Source: Dermatemys mawii (lineage: Eukaryota > Chordata > Testudines > Dermatemydidae). From it: a stretch of DNA of 64,000 bases. The stretch lies in assembly GCA_007922305.1 (NCBI GenBank), contig ML677330.1, positions 2,985,138 to 3,049,137 on the forward strand. Reading direction: 5' to 3'. Every line of letters starts with the position of its first letter. Positions within the stretch are counted from its first letter, which is position 1. The position numbers and the translations under genes are program-made. Of the stretch, positions 25,301 to 37,349 are shown one piece after another. The notes beneath the pieces are model-generated. The model was not told where the DNA came from. It searched no databases and worked only from the letters and a program-made list of their open reading frames with translations.

Positions 25301-28300
25301 ATGGCGTGATTCACGGAAGCTGAAATAGAAACCATGGGTGACAGCTGCAGCCAGATCCCTTCAGCTTGCTGGGTACAGCTTTGAGTTGTGCTTGCACAAA
25401 ACTTCTGTACTGTTAAAGCACTTAACTGGCTTAGTTTAAGTCAATTTGTATCTACAAGAATAAAATTTCAAGCCGCAGGGACAACAGCTACCCCAATTCC
25501 CCAGTGCTCTCTGGGGATGCTAAATTCCCATGAACTACCTGTTTGCCCCATGCAGCTTTCATTCCCCTGCAAAAGTATTAAGCTGTACAAAGGGAGAGTT
25601 GGCAAGCCTGATTGCTCGCCCCCACCAACAGAGTTCAGCAACTCCACAAAGTAATGAACTGCGTCGGGCTGCCAGGTAGCTTAATGAAGCTTAGCATCAC
25701 CACAGGAAGATAGAAGCAGCCTCACCTTATTTGAGCTCCTTAAAGACTTATGATTGTAGAACCAAATCTGCTTAAAGCTCACTAACTTGGCTGAGCTATA
25801 AGCCAATTTACCTCTACAAGTTCCTGAGAAGGTTCACAGCAGCAGGCTCCCCTCCTGTGAACCTTAAGCCTTCCACAGTAGAAAACAATTCACCTGACAC
25901 GTTTCTTGTGTCCAAACTCCTTGGAGAATTTATGTGAAAAACTATTCCCTCCACATAGAGGAATCTCAGTTTTTTCCCCCTCATCTCTTATTTCTTTAAG
26001 GGGAGGGGGGCAAGGGGGAGGAGAAAGAAAATAGGCTAGGTCTCATTATGTGCTCTGCACAAGCGTTATGTTTCTTGCTGCAATCACAGCTATAAAGTTA
26101 ACTAAGTTTACTGTGTAGGATAGAGATGTATACCTGCTTCTGCATACTAAATGGAGGTAAGGGCAGCAAAGTACAATAAGTAACTTATTTTAAGTCAACT
26201 CAAACAGTTTCCTGAACAATAAGCTGAAATGTTACTTCTTACTTATGTGAAAATAGTTTACAGTGCCAGCTCAAACCTATCCATACAATTCTTGGTCTTC
26301 ACTTCAACCTAAGCAAGCCACAGATATTTTGGGGAGGAAAGCTCTGTACCATCCCTTGCCAAAGAGAAAAATTGTGACTGGATCGCTCAGGGTTATAGAG
26401 GTTGCTGCACTGTCACAGGGATTAGGTATATTTTCAATAGCTCCCACAGTTCTTGGATTCTTCTGATAAAGGAGAATGGGCTGATATCTCCACGCAGTGT
26501 TGACACCGCTCAGTGCTTTGGTTAATTAGGAGCATGCTGGAGTTCTAAGGGAAACTACACCTAGCGTACCCTCCAACACTGCAACTGCTCAGAGTGCCTC
26601 CACAAAGAGCTGCCACCACATTTGCTGAGCAGGAGTCTCAGCTTTCACCCTGCCCAGATTTCCACTGCCAGTGGTTTGGGTTACAAGGAAAGACCCAACC
26701 TTTCATCTGACATACAGCAACATACATGACCTGCAAGAAGAAAGGGAGAGGAGTCAACTAACCCCACACCTCATTAGCTCTTAAATCCATCCAAATCCAT
26801 CTCACCAGCTCTTAAGCCAATTAGGCTTGTGGCTGGTTAATAGTGGGAGAAAAAAAGGAAGCAACTTAGGAACCTGTCTCCTTTCCACAAGCAGCTCTTT
26901 TGTGGGTATGAGAATTATAGGCATGTGCATTTTCAAGGCACGGGGACCCAAAATTATTCCAAGCTACGGGGAAGTAACAGAAAGATGGAGACACAAAAAT
27001 AAAAGCAAAATCCTACATTCTAGGGTAGGAAATATATTAGAATTCCTTTTGGCTACAATCCTATCATTTTATTGAGCCAGTGGGGAAAAGACACTTAGAA
27101 GTAACATAATTCCCTACTGCCACCATCCTTTGATTTCTGTGCCAATTTGAAGAAAACATGGGGGCAGGAAGATCGTCTTTCTTTTTTTCCTTCACACCCT
27201 TCCCCCGCACCAATAATGAAAATAAAAGCCTAATATCAATCAAAATACACAGTAGGGCAAATGCAGTAGTAGTTAGAAAAAGTTAAAACCCACATCTATC
27301 AGCATTTACAGATATCCATTTAGTGACCCATCAAAGATATGTCTGCTTCTGTCTTACCATTCATTTTCTCCATGTAAGAAGTCATAGATCACTACCTTAA
27401 ATCTCAGTAGAGAGCGCTAGGCATCCCAATGCTACATAACGTTTAAACATATAACATGCAGCCACTACTGCTGGTGCAAAGAATGAGAACAGTTAGTAAA
27501 TACTGTGCTAACATTTTATTTTTTTATTTTTACACAGAGTGCCTCAACCACTTGTGCATTTCCTGAATTTTTTCAAAAAAGTGAGACCAGTGAAAGGAAA
27601 TCAGATATACCGCACTTTAGGCTGAAGCACACTCTTTACTTTCATTACAACTATCTTTCTAGTTACAACTATCTATCTAGTTACGCTATCTTTAGAATAC
27701 AAAGAGAATTATTTGATCCTGGGTACCTATCCAGGTAGACAATCTCCCTCAAATACAAACACTTCTCCATAGCCTGAATTGAATAATCTGCAGAGGAACA
27801 TGAAAGGGATAAAGCTCTTTAAAGGGGGATTCTGTAAGGAAGTCTGCTCCCTGGGGAATTTCTGGAATCTACAGTCTAGTGGAATCTAGACTGTATTTAC
27901 ATGTAACTTTGTAAGCCACAAAATAAAATGTCACCCCACTCTGGATGGTTAGCTGTACCTAGCAAGAGAGGAAGGAGGAAGTCATTTTCATTAGACGCAG
28001 GGAAATCTCACATTTTCTCCCAGAGCCCTACCTGATTTTAATACCACAGACTGGAACTGACTTATTGTGTAACTTTAGTACAATCTGTATAATAATCCTA
28101 TCAATACCTGTGTCAGGAGAACTTTAAATTACCATTCTGTGGGTACATGTGGGTTAGGGATTGCATAGATACTTCTAGTTCAACCACCTTAATGCAGGAT
28201 TACAGCTCAGTGGTACCAGCAGTATTTGTATGAGTGCCGGTACCCACCCTAGCCAGTGTATGTGTGTGATGTTTATCTCAGAGCACACAGGCCGCCTAAA

Positions 28301-29305
28301 TGCAACTCTGACATTTGCTAATCCTCTACTGATCAGAACTTCTGCAGCCATTTTTGAAAAGCACATAACAATATGGGTTTGAAATCATGACTCTCACCTC
28401 TGCAGTTTCCTTGACTGATTATTTATCAGCCTGACAATGTAACTAATAATATTTTCCACTTTAGGACAGGGCCTGTCAGATCTCCATTTTTATAGCACCA
28501 ATAAAGATTAAATCTCTTTGGTGTGAGCAGTTGGAGGGGGAGAGGGAGATTTTAGTTAAATAATTCATTCTAATTGGTTCACTGGCTTCTCTGTATTTTT
28601 AATCTTTGCTCACAAACTGAGATTGGAGAATTGCTCACCCTTTGTTCCCCTTAGAAGTCAATTCCTATTTTAACGAGGGAAGGGAAAGAATTCTGCACTG
28701 CACTGGTGCTGTATGCATATAATTTGTGAAGAATATTGGGGTGAAAGACAGAATATGCGTAAAATATTACATAGAAATAAGTTGGACAATTTGATCTTTT
28801 GGTTTGCTGGCTGCCATGTTAAACAACTGTCAATATTAAAAAGTTATAAAAACAAAACCCTAAAACCACTGCTACAGAAAAGGAAAAGCCCAGGCCTAAT
28901 GTTCCTCTTTGACTTGAAAAACCTGTTGTAGGAACAATTAAACAAACAAAGAGAGCCTTTACATGACATGGAAAAGACTACTACACATCCATGGAACAGA
29001 AGGAATTTGTGATGAACTCATTTTCACCACAAAATCCCTTGAATGAGGCATAACATATGAAAATAAACTGGGTAAGTATACTTGCCATGTCTTCAGAAAA
29101 TCAGCAACTGGCATGTCAAATAATCCACATCACATGATAGTCTGGAATCAAAGAGAGCCTAAAAAAACTTCTTAATTAAGTGTAAAAGCTAAGAAAATGA
29201 CATAAAACTGACATTTAAAGAAAAGGATAATAGCTATAAATTTCAAAACAACGTAAGAGACAAGTGGGGATAGATTCCAGTTCATTGTGTTTTAATCATA
29301 CATAC

Positions 29306-29463
29306 TCTGGAGCAAACTTGTCCAGTCTCTTGAAGAGATCATTTTTCACTTGCAGGTTCTCCACAATGGCCTCAACCACAAGGTCGGTGCTGTGTACCAC
29401 TGTTACTGGATCTGTGCTCACTGTTAGGTTCTTTAAAGTCTTCTCAATGAACTGAGCAGCAGC
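29306..29463 (-). CDS. HADH: HADH exon 3
   Basis: 158 nt, residues 87-138 plus two bases of codon 139. Acceptor is tttcag|GCTGCT. Two donors are possible in GAGTATGTATGA. Only the first (GA|GTATGT) keeps frame with exon 4 and gives the expected EKTIFASN junction, so it is chosen. It contains [20 protein letters not shown], the conserved Rossmann core segment. Confidence 0.96.
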
Positions 29464-30159
29464 CTGAAAGGTTAAACAGAAGTCACAAAACCTATTTCTA
29501 AAAGGTTTAATTTCTTTGGTATGAAAGTTCTCATAGGTCAATTTATTTCACTGGTCACTTTTTTGAGCCTTAAAAGTATTAGGCGTTATAACTTGCACTA
29601 TATTACGAGATCAATTAGAAAGCTTTAAGTTTAGGAGAGTATCATACTTCCACATATGGACTAAACTTTCACAGCAACTCAAGTCTTCTCACAAGCAAGG
29701 AGGAAATCCTTTATTTCATTCTTGTAGAATGACTGTTTTCCACCCCACCCTTTATTTCAACCTTCAGAATGACAGTTCCAGTGAACAACTGACTTATCAC
29801 TTCAGTACTTTCCCAGGAGAATTTTGACCTGTGCTCAGTGAAAATGGATTTCTTCAGTTTTAAACCATTATATTGTTTTTTCTTCCATAAGTGAGCTATC
29901 TGGTTTCACAGCTCATTGTTATAATCCAAAGCCCTTCATGGACACCTCAGGAAATGAAATGGCTTACAGGCAACATCCTCTGCATTAGAGCTCTGCTGGG
30001 AATGGGAACAAAAATTTTGCATCTCTTTTGTGATTGCCAAAACTGTTAATCGCTGACACAGTTTATGAGGACAGATCAAATAAAAAGGCAGGCTTTTTAA
30101 ACAAGAGAGTATGGACACACAATATAGCTGAAAACAGACACTTGTACACTACATTTTGG

Positions 30160-30456
30160 GGTCTGAGAACTTGTCTACACAAGGAAATTTACTAGCATAA
30201 CTATATTATTATAATTATACAGCGATAGTTATGCCAGTATAACTCTTCATGTGGACACTTGTATTCCAGAATAAAGAGTGCCTTTTCTCAATTTAGCTTA
30301 TACTGGTTCCAGAGCAGCATAAGCTAAATTGGGAAAAAATCACTCCTTATTCTGGAACATGGGTGTTCCTACAGGGACTTATACCACTACAACTACAGCT
30401 GCATAATTATACTGGTATTTTTATGTTAGTAAATTTCCCCATGCAGACAAGAGACC
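30160..30456. mobile_element. Near-palindromic foldback MITE
   Basis: About 297 bp made of two inverted arms. Left ggtctgagaacttgtctac and 'ggaaatttactagcataa' pair with right 'ttatgttagtaaatttcccc' and 'gcagacaagagacc'. The inner arms 'ctcaatttagcttatactgg' and 'agcataagctaaattggg' also pair, leaving a small central loop. The 'tgtctacac' terminus relates it to the Harbinger-type elements here. Confidence 0.8.
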
Positions 30457-31989
30457 TTATTCCTGCCATGGGTATGTCTACATGGTAGTGTAGATATGGG
30501 CTCTGACACATGCTTAAACCCAACCTCCCTACCATCCACACATAAAGCCTTCTAACATATGCTTGTTACCACCTCAGAATACAGGCTTGCTGGCTCATGC
30601 AGGGGCATAGATATAAGTGTCTTGCTGTAGCCCATGTTCCAGCCTTCCCACGTTGCAGTGAGGACATAGCTAAAGCATGTGTTGTGGTGCTTGTGTTCTG
30701 ATAAACCATCAATGCTATCCCACAATTCCTGAGGCCTGTATGCTCCAGCTCTTCTATCCCACAACATCTCACTGATCCTCCCATGCATTGAAAGCAATCT
30801 GTTAGTTCAAATGCAGCTGCTCTGCATTTAACCCTTCACTGCATGCAGACTGCTCAACTTCAAACACAGCTGAGCCTTGCTTCTCCAAAAAGCAGAGAGA
30901 AGTCTATACCAAGTTTCTTGTCGGTCTGTGGTGTGAGGACCACAAGGACCAAGATTTTGGCAAAGGCATCAAAAAACACCACAAGAGCTTGGCAGAGTTG
31001 GGGATCAACCAGACCACTACCTAGTGCTGAGTGTAAATCATGCACCTCAACATCATACACTGCAAAACAAAGGATGGGAATGGTCAGCCCAGGAACTCCT
31101 CGGCCATTTCTAGTCAACCAGAAGCTGGGAACCACTCCCAGTACAGAGTCTATAGTCCTGTCTCCTGAGTCAGGATGATATGCTTAGAATCCTGGGGTCA
31201 GAGAGAGGGACATCACTGGAGTCACAGGAGCAAAACCCCAAACACAGCAGGCTGCTGGCATCAGGTCTGCACCAGGTCATGGAACTGAATCAATTAGGGG
31301 ACATCCTGGGCCCATATTCACTGTAACTGTTTGGGGATGGATCTGGAATGGCCAGGAGAGGAAATGACAGTGCAGCAAGAGCTGTAGATTGGTAAATGGC
31401 ACCCAAAATCTTGGTTGTTATAACAAGTGGGAGAGATTTCCAGGCTATGACCAACACAATTATTATTATAGAGAAAAATGACATGCAGGGAGTTGTATTT
31501 TACTGAGACCACAAGCCAAGCCATTTCCCCACCCACACCACAATTCCATGTGGGGTCTATGATAGATGTCAAGAAGGGGAAAAATTTAAACAAGCAGCTA
31601 GTGATAACTTTTTACGGACTATATGGTTATTGTTAGAAAAGGGGCATTAATCTCGGAAAGCATGGGTGCATATTTCACCACGTAGTGCTACGTGTGCAAC
31701 TCAGTCACATCGGCATGTTGTTTTGAGTTTCATCAGCAGTGCAGGTCTTTGTCTGGATTACCAGTCCTAATGGCTGCGGTGGCTGTATTTGGTCACCTGG
31801 GTCCCTCTCCACTCATGGCCTGCTGTCCAATATCGTCCAGGGTGGAAGTGGCAGTGGAAGGTGATCTGTTCTATAGCTATAAAGCATTTCCTTCCTAGTT
31901 CAGCATCTTACTGATTTTTGCCTGAATTTTCACTCACTCCTGGCTGGTAACTGCTTGAAAACTTTTCACGCAGCAGAAACTATATAATC

Positions 31990-32185
31990 CAGTGGTGCTC
32001 AAACTTTTGTACTGGTGACCCCTTTCACACAGCAAGCCTCTGAGTGCAACCCCCCGTATACATTAAAAACACTTTTTTATATATTTAACACCATTATAAA
32101 TGCTAGGGGCAAAGCGGGGTTTGAGGTGGAGGCTGATAGCTCGCGACTCCCTGAGTGGTCCCAACCCCCAGTTTGAGAACCCCTG
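31990..32185. mobile_element. Non-autonomous hAT element
   Basis: 196 bp. Inverted ends CAGTGGTGCTCAAACTT and CAGTTTGAGAACCCCTG. Flanks atataatc (31982-31989) and atatagtc (32186-32193) form an 8-bp duplication with one mismatch. Confidence 0.85.
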
Positions 32186-32825
32186 ATATAGTCGGTCAGA
32201 TTCCAGGGCAGGGCACACTTATTACAGCCAACTCTGTAGCTCAGTAGCCCATTCCTTTCATAGATATGCTGTTCAGTCACCCGACACTGAAAAATCTCCT
32301 TTGCATAGAGGAATGGTATTCCTCTGTTGGCCTGCAATAATAGATTCCTGTGGCACCTCTGGCAGATGTATGTCTTCTAAGACTTACTCAGCCTGAAATA
32401 ATGTTAAAATAGAAACTTATAACAGGCCTTTTGGTATGAAGACCCACTCCATCCTCCCTCCCCTGCCATCGGTGAACTTTTTTTAAGATGATTTTTAAAT
32501 TACCTTAATAGACAATTCTTACTATAACGTATCTGGGCTGGCAATGTGGCTGGCTAGAGCTTCTTTAACAGGCCAGTGAATAAAGAATGAACAATAATAA
32601 AAATAACACCACCAAGGAGATAAAAGTATCAGCTGTGGTCTTGTCCTAATTGCAGAATGTAAAGAGGGACAAGCGATTGCTTTCTCTCCCCCCCCACCCC
32701 CACGGACACAAAATAATGTACTCTTTCATTTCCTTGGCAGGCCTTTCCACCTCTGTTGGACAGGCATCAAACTAGAAGTCTTGGGGAACTGACAAGCAAC
32801 CAGCTGGAAAAGTATCCAGGACAAA

Positions 32826-33224
32826 ATGCTGCAGGACATTGAGGCCATGGCAGATGAACAACTGGTCTTCCAGAGAGGGAAGGAGGATTGGAAGATTCAG
32901 AAGGGGAGGGAGACAGCTAAGCGGCAAGAGAAAATGGTAACATCATTCCTTGTGCATGAACAGAAACTGAGGGAGGAGGACAGAGAGCAGCAGAAGGACC
33001 CATGTGAGAGGCTGCTTGCACTCACAGCCCCAGCAAACACAGAATCCCCACCATGCAACCACTTCCTGCAGCCTGTACAGCCACTGGACAATTCAGGGGT
33101 TCGGTGGACCATGGACCACTCACAGAACAGTACATCTGCAGACAGCCCAAAGAACACACTCCACCAGGGCAAAGGAGAACAGGCACACAGGAGACATTCA
33201 GTTTCACCAGCAGTACAACTGTAG
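32826..33224 (+). pseudogene. Possible Harbinger accessory-protein remnant
   Basis: An uninterrupted 132-codon frame with a highly charged, probably helical N-terminal half (QKGRETAKRQEKMV, then HEQKLREEDREQQKDPCERL). It lies head-on to the transposase remnant below, inside the same transposon-derived region. Two-gene Harbinger elements carry a second SANT/MADF-like protein, and its charged tail looks like this. No SANT/MADF core is visible, so the assignment rests on context. The alternative is a chance frame. Confidence 0.3.
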
Positions 33225-33639
33225 TGGCTGAACTTATACAGTTTGCCACTTCTGTCTGGCTATTTGCTTATTCTGTTCTTTTTGTGTGTTCATTTGGGCT
33301 TTTTGATGGCAGCTGGGATGCCAAGGATTTTTCAGTGTAATTGGAATGAATAATTTTCAATAAACTATTTTGGTTGCAAAAAGAATTAAGTCTCAAAGTT
33401 CTATCCAAAGGAGTTATTAAATCCAAAAGAATCAAAATCCACGATATAGCGGTAGCTTAATGCTTACATACAAAACAGTGGTACAATGTGCCCTGTTAGT
33501 TAGCATGTTAAAAATCACATCCTCTCATTCATAGCACCCTGTGAACACACAAGGCATCCCTGATTTCCCTTGCCTGTCCAGATCCAACCTCAGTAGCGTC
33601 AGGTACATTGTCTACTTATTTGTACCAGGCTTGCAAACC

Positions 33640-34255
33640 AGCAGCATCCTGAATCCACTTCCGGTGAAAACATTTTCCATTTTGCCTTGCAGAAATTGTC
33701 CAGTGGGCAACGGGCCACAATAATATGGATGGTACTGACAACACTGTCATCCAAATGTTTTACCAGATGACTGTTGTGGTCCCTTCTAACTCTATGGTTC
33801 ATGATTCTAGTTCCATCTTGCCTTGAGTCAGCCAAATGTGCACTCCACCACTATCCTGCAACTCCTAAATCTTCTTTGCCAAATCCTCTAACACTAGGAT
33901 ATAGTTTCATGAACCATGGCAGAAGAAGGTATACAGGGTCTCCTAATACAACAGGGGGCACTGAGACTGCACTGATGATAATTTGGAGGGTACATGGTTC
34001 CTACATGTCCAGAATGGTAAATGCCTGATCTCCACAGAACCCTGGCATCTCACAGTGTCCATGGCAACTCCACAGAACTAGTACATCTCACAGTGTCCAG
34101 GAACCTGTGTCTGTGGTTGACCAAGGCTTGCAGAACAATGGAGTATTACCTTTCATGGTTGACATACTCATTTGTTCCTGCTGGAGGGCATATTATGGGC
34201 ATATGGGTGCCATCAATGGCCCCAGTGCAGTTTGGAAAGCCCACTAGCCTCTCCC
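33640..34255 (-). pseudogene. Broken PIF/Harbinger (HARBI1-like) transposase
   Basis: On the minus strand the DDE signature blocks appear in order: GFPNCTGAIDGTHMPI (first Asp at 34212-34214), YSIVLQALVNHRHRFLDTVR, LGDPVYLLLPWFMK (second Asp at 33938-33940), and RIVVECTFG*LKARW (Glu at 33843-33845). A C-terminal block IVARCPLDNFCKAKWK lies near 33690. Intact elements encode a DDE endonuclease. Here in-frame stops interrupt it just before YSIV and after CTFG, the frame shifts between blocks, and a CR1 tail-like insertion (33755-33806) separates the C-terminal block. The N-terminus is missing. Dead transposon, not a host gene. Confidence 0.85.
33755..33806 (+). mobile_element. CR1 tail inserted in the transposase remnant
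   Basis: 'gactgttgtggtcccttcta', 'actctatggttcatgattct' is the CR1 3' end phrase with its terminal heptamer-like repeats. It sits between the RW and IVARC blocks of the Harbinger remnant, so it is younger. Confidence 0.55.
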
Positions 34256-34716
34256 CTCCCCCATGCAGCAACTAAAGCAAGTCTATCTGAAGTTCTTTAA
34301 ATGGCTTAATTACAATCTTGTAATCTCAGCTTTTGGGTAAAGGTGATGTATAGTACTTTACAATGGTTTAAACAAATCTTACTATTAGATAAGGATGAAT
34401 AATGTACCAGTCAAACTTTGGGCTTTAACCTTAGTTTTCAAAGACTTCCCAGCTTTTGAGGTTAGTCTATCATTTAAGACTACACTCTGAAAAACCAGAA
34501 AAAGACATGATGCACCAACTTTCCCCAATCAAAAAACCCTGAAAATATTTTAACTTCTTATCTTTCCAGCTTTTTGAACGCATTCTTAATACTATTCTAC
34601 CAATCAGATTCTCCTGTATTCATCTGTGCACTAATTGTCAACAATCACAACATTAAATAGTAATTCTATCAAATTCAATAAAGTTTGTCCAGTGGTTATA
34701 AATACCAAGGTGTCAC

Positions 34717-34845
34717 CTCAGGCTTGTCTGCAAACATCTTCTTTGTCATTCTTTTCAAACTATCCTCAATTCCTTTCCTGGAGTTCTTCAGGATTTCATC
34801 TGTCTGGTCCACTAACACCACAGTGTGACCAGTTGCTGCAGCAAC
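34717..34845 (-). CDS. HADH: HADH exon 2
   Basis: 129 nt, residues 44-86, phase 0 at both ends. Acceptor is ctag|GTTGCTGC and donor is GAG|GTGACA. It begins [14 protein letters not shown]; the Asp at residue 56 is the expected adenosine-ribose ligand at the end of the second Rossmann strand. It ends in KKMFADKPE. This exon is recognised by protein similarity to HADH, because no open frame with a start codon marks it. Confidence 0.95.
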
Positions 34846-35188
34846 CTAGGGAGAAGTGAGGGGGAGAAAGGAGCTATTAAGAATGTAAAATAGACAAGTC
34901 AGTTGGGCTAATAGGAGGAAAAATGAGAAAGAGGAGGGAAGAAAATTAAATTTAAGCAGTTACACTATAGGATAAAGAGAACTGAGGTCATATGAAATAA
35001 TCCTGATTTTATATTTGGCACCTAAATATTGGTTCATCCATAAGCAATATCGAAAAAAAGAGAGAGTCAGTTTAGGTGTTTCTTAAGATTTTAGTTTTCT
35101 TACTTACGTTACAAATAACTCAGACAATTACAACTCTAGCTTAAAAAGTCAGCTTTTTACTAAACATGCTACTTCATTATTTATTTGC

Positions 35189-35340
35189 AGTGATGTTGCA
35201 GCTGTGTTGGTCCCAGAATATATGACACACAAGCTAGGAAAAGTAATATCTTTTGCTGGACCCTGCTGCTAAAAGGCACAAGCTTTCAAATTTCACAGAG
35301 ATCTTCACATCTGGAGAAGGAAATAAGAGTGTCTGAGTTA
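35189..35340 (+). repeat. SINE-like repeat ('tgttggtcccag' family)
   Basis: 'gttgcagctgtgttggtccc', then 'gtaatatcttttgctggacc' and 'cacaagctttcaaatttcac'. The family recurs in similar form at 55219-55400. Class not determined. Confidence 0.55.
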
Positions 35341-35381
35341 AATACTAGTTGGGATAGACTGCTAAACATAAGGGGTTAAAC

Positions 35382-36058
35382 CAGGGGTGGACAAACTACC
35401 CATCCTGACGAGCCCCTGAGCTCCTGGCTGGGGAGGCTACCTCGGCCCCTCCCCTGCTGTCCCCCCTCCTCACAGCCTAAGCGCGCTGCACAAGCAGCGC
35501 TCTGGCCCACTGCTCCTGGGCAGCACTGCAGCCACGTACTCCGGCGGCACCATGAGTTCCTGCAGGGCAGCGTGTCTAGCTCTGGTGGGCCACGCAGTTG
35601 CCAGATGTACTGCTCTGAGCAGCATGGGGTAAGGAGGCCAGGAGCTTGAATAAGAGGCAGTGGGTTCCAGGGGGCGATCAGCAAGGGACAGGGAGCAGGG
35701 GGCGGTTGGATGGGGTGGAGGTTCTGGGGGGGACAGGGCATTGGATAGGGCGTGGGAGTCCTGGGGGGTCTGGACAGGGGTCAGGGAAGTCAGAGGACAG
35801 GGAGTAGAGAGGGTTGGGTAGGGGGTGGGATCCAGGGAGGGGCAGTTAGGGTGAGGGGAGTCTCGGGAGGGGGCGGTCAGGGGATAAGGAGCAGGGGAGG
35901 TTGGATGGGTCAGGGATTCTGAGGGGGGAAGTCAGAAGGTGGGAAGTGGGAGGGAGCGGGGTCAGGCTGTTTTGGGAGGCTCAGACTTCCCTACCCAGCC
36001 CTCCATACAATTGTGAACCCCGATGTGGCCCTCGGGCCAAAAGGTCTGCCCACGCCTG
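35382..36058. mobile_element. Non-autonomous hAT element with perfect 8-bp duplication
   Basis: 677 bp. Ends CAGGGGTGGACAAACTACC and GGTCTGCCCACGCCTG are inverted copies. The flanks are identical: ggttaaac at 35374-35381 and 36059-36066. The interior is a degenerate G-rich tandem ('gggggacagggagcagg'-like units). The perfect duplication suggests it is younger than the other hAT copies here. Same terminal type as 61307-62026. Confidence 0.93.
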
Positions 36059-36959
36059 GGTTAAACGCATATGGTGGGAGACCACTTAAAATGAAGTGGG
36101 CAATTAAGGGTTATCAGGCAACCATGTTACAAATGGTTGTCATGAGATATAAAACCAGTATCTGTTGAGTTCATGATTTTTAGTGTCTAACAAAGTTATG
36201 ACTTTAAGTTCCCAGGCTCGCCTTTTGAATGTATTGTGCAGATTTCCCTAAAGGATGAGTACTGAGAAGTCTGATATGGAGTGGCTGCTCTGTGAAAAGT
36301 GTTTGCCCACAGGAGATGTGGAGGTATGTGTCTTTTTAGATCACTTTTCTGTGAGAGTTCCTCTAAGGGCATAGTGACTGTCAGATTTCACCCACATAGT
36401 TTTTTGGGCATTTGATGCACATGTTCTGACAGGTATGTAGGCACCAATGATTCTTGAAAGGGGTGTTGGGGGTGAGGGTTAATCACTATTCACTGTTTAT
36501 GCATTTGCATTCTTCTCATGTTGGACAATGAAAAATATTAGTTGATTTCATTTGCCGGTTTCTATGCACTAATGCAGGGTGGGTCCACACTCCATTTGAA
36601 AGTTTTTAGGGGTCTGTAAATGTAAAAAGGTTGAAAATCAGTGTTCTACAGGCTGCATTGCAATGTGCTATAACTATGTATTTCCTGTCTTTTGTTTAGT
36701 CTCTCTGTATGGTGCTGAACAAAGTAATGCTTCCAACTTGGACAAAGAAAAAAAATGCAACAAAAATTCACTTGAACTAGTTTATTGTTTCATACGGTGC
36801 AATAGTAAAATACAGCAGGTGGCAAAAACTACTAGAGAGAAGGGAGTTCTTGAAAAGACTACCACCTCTTTCAGGCCCTCACTCTTACCACAGCCACATT
36901 CAGTTTCTTCTTTCAAAAAAGAGAAGAAAAACAGGAAGAGGTGCTGGTCAGTTTACAAT

Positions 36960-37140
36960 AGTAACATTGCACTAATGGTACTTTCTATCCAAGAAGCCAA
37001 AGCTTTTTACAAATGGTCAATGAGAAACAAGATAACCCTGAGAGTTAAGTACCACTGTCCTCATTTTACAAGAGAAACTGGCAGAAAGAAATGATGTGAC
37101 TTGTCTGGAGTCACACAAGGTGCATGTGGCAAAAATCAGA
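36960..37140 (-). repeat. MIR-type CORE-SINE
   Basis: 'tcctcattttacaagagaaa', 'gatgtgacttgtctggagtc' and 'acacaaggtgcatgtggcaa' are the MIR core in reverse orientation. Confidence 0.65.
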
Positions 37141-37210
37141 AATAGAATAAAAAAATCCCTGCTCCTGACTCTATTGTGACAGACTGTACTCTTGTATTCA
37201 CACCCTCCAT

Positions 37211-37349
37211 CAGTGGTTCTCAAATTATTTACCATTGTGGACTGCATATCCAGCTCTCTCTGTGTTATGTGGGCTGCATCTACACAATATATATATACTA
37301 CCTGCACGGCCCTGAGTGTGTCACATGGGCCACAGATTGCAAACCACTG
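37211..37349. mobile_element. Short non-autonomous hAT element
   Basis: 139 bp. Ends CAGTGGTTCTCAAATTA and GATTGCAAACCACTG are inverted. Flanks ccctccat (37203-37210) and ccctacat (37350-37357) are an 8-bp duplication with one mismatch. Confidence 0.83.

Larger units (their letters stand above)
22474..29305 (-). other. HADH: HADH intron 3
   Basis: GT-AG intron, 6,832 bp. It contains two MIR copies (23195-23360, 25180-25300), a Harbinger MITE with TTA duplication (23698-23892), and an imperfect 20-bp duplication near 27650-27690. Other sequence is AT-rich without recognisable genes. Confidence 0.85.
29464..34716 (-). other. HADH: HADH intron 2
   Basis: GT-AG intron, 5,253 bp, the most transposon-dense intron of the gene. 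It holds a palindromic MITE (30160-30456), Harbinger-derived sequence (about 30470-34260) including a dead transposase, and a hAT element (31990-32185). Confidence 0.88.

Noticed and set aside
29300..29305. A later HADH exon 3 donor (GAGTAT|GTATGA)
   Set aside because: It would shift the frame relative to exon 4. Splicing at GA|GTATGT keeps frame and restores the conserved EKTIFASN junction.
32826..33224. A host gene on the plus strand of HADH intron 2
   Set aside because: It lies inside transposon-derived sequence, has no conserved domain and no visible exon partners. It is kept only as a low-confidence transposon remnant.
35390..36050. The G+C-rich block in HADH intron 1 as a second promoter or CpG island
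   Set aside because: It is the interior of a hAT element bounded by inverted ends and an exact 8-bp duplication. It is G-rich but not especially CpG-rich.
36663..37094. A 143-codon plus-strand frame as a possible gene
   Set aside because: Its end runs into a reverse MIR copy, the composition is ordinary intron-like, and no conserved motif is visible.
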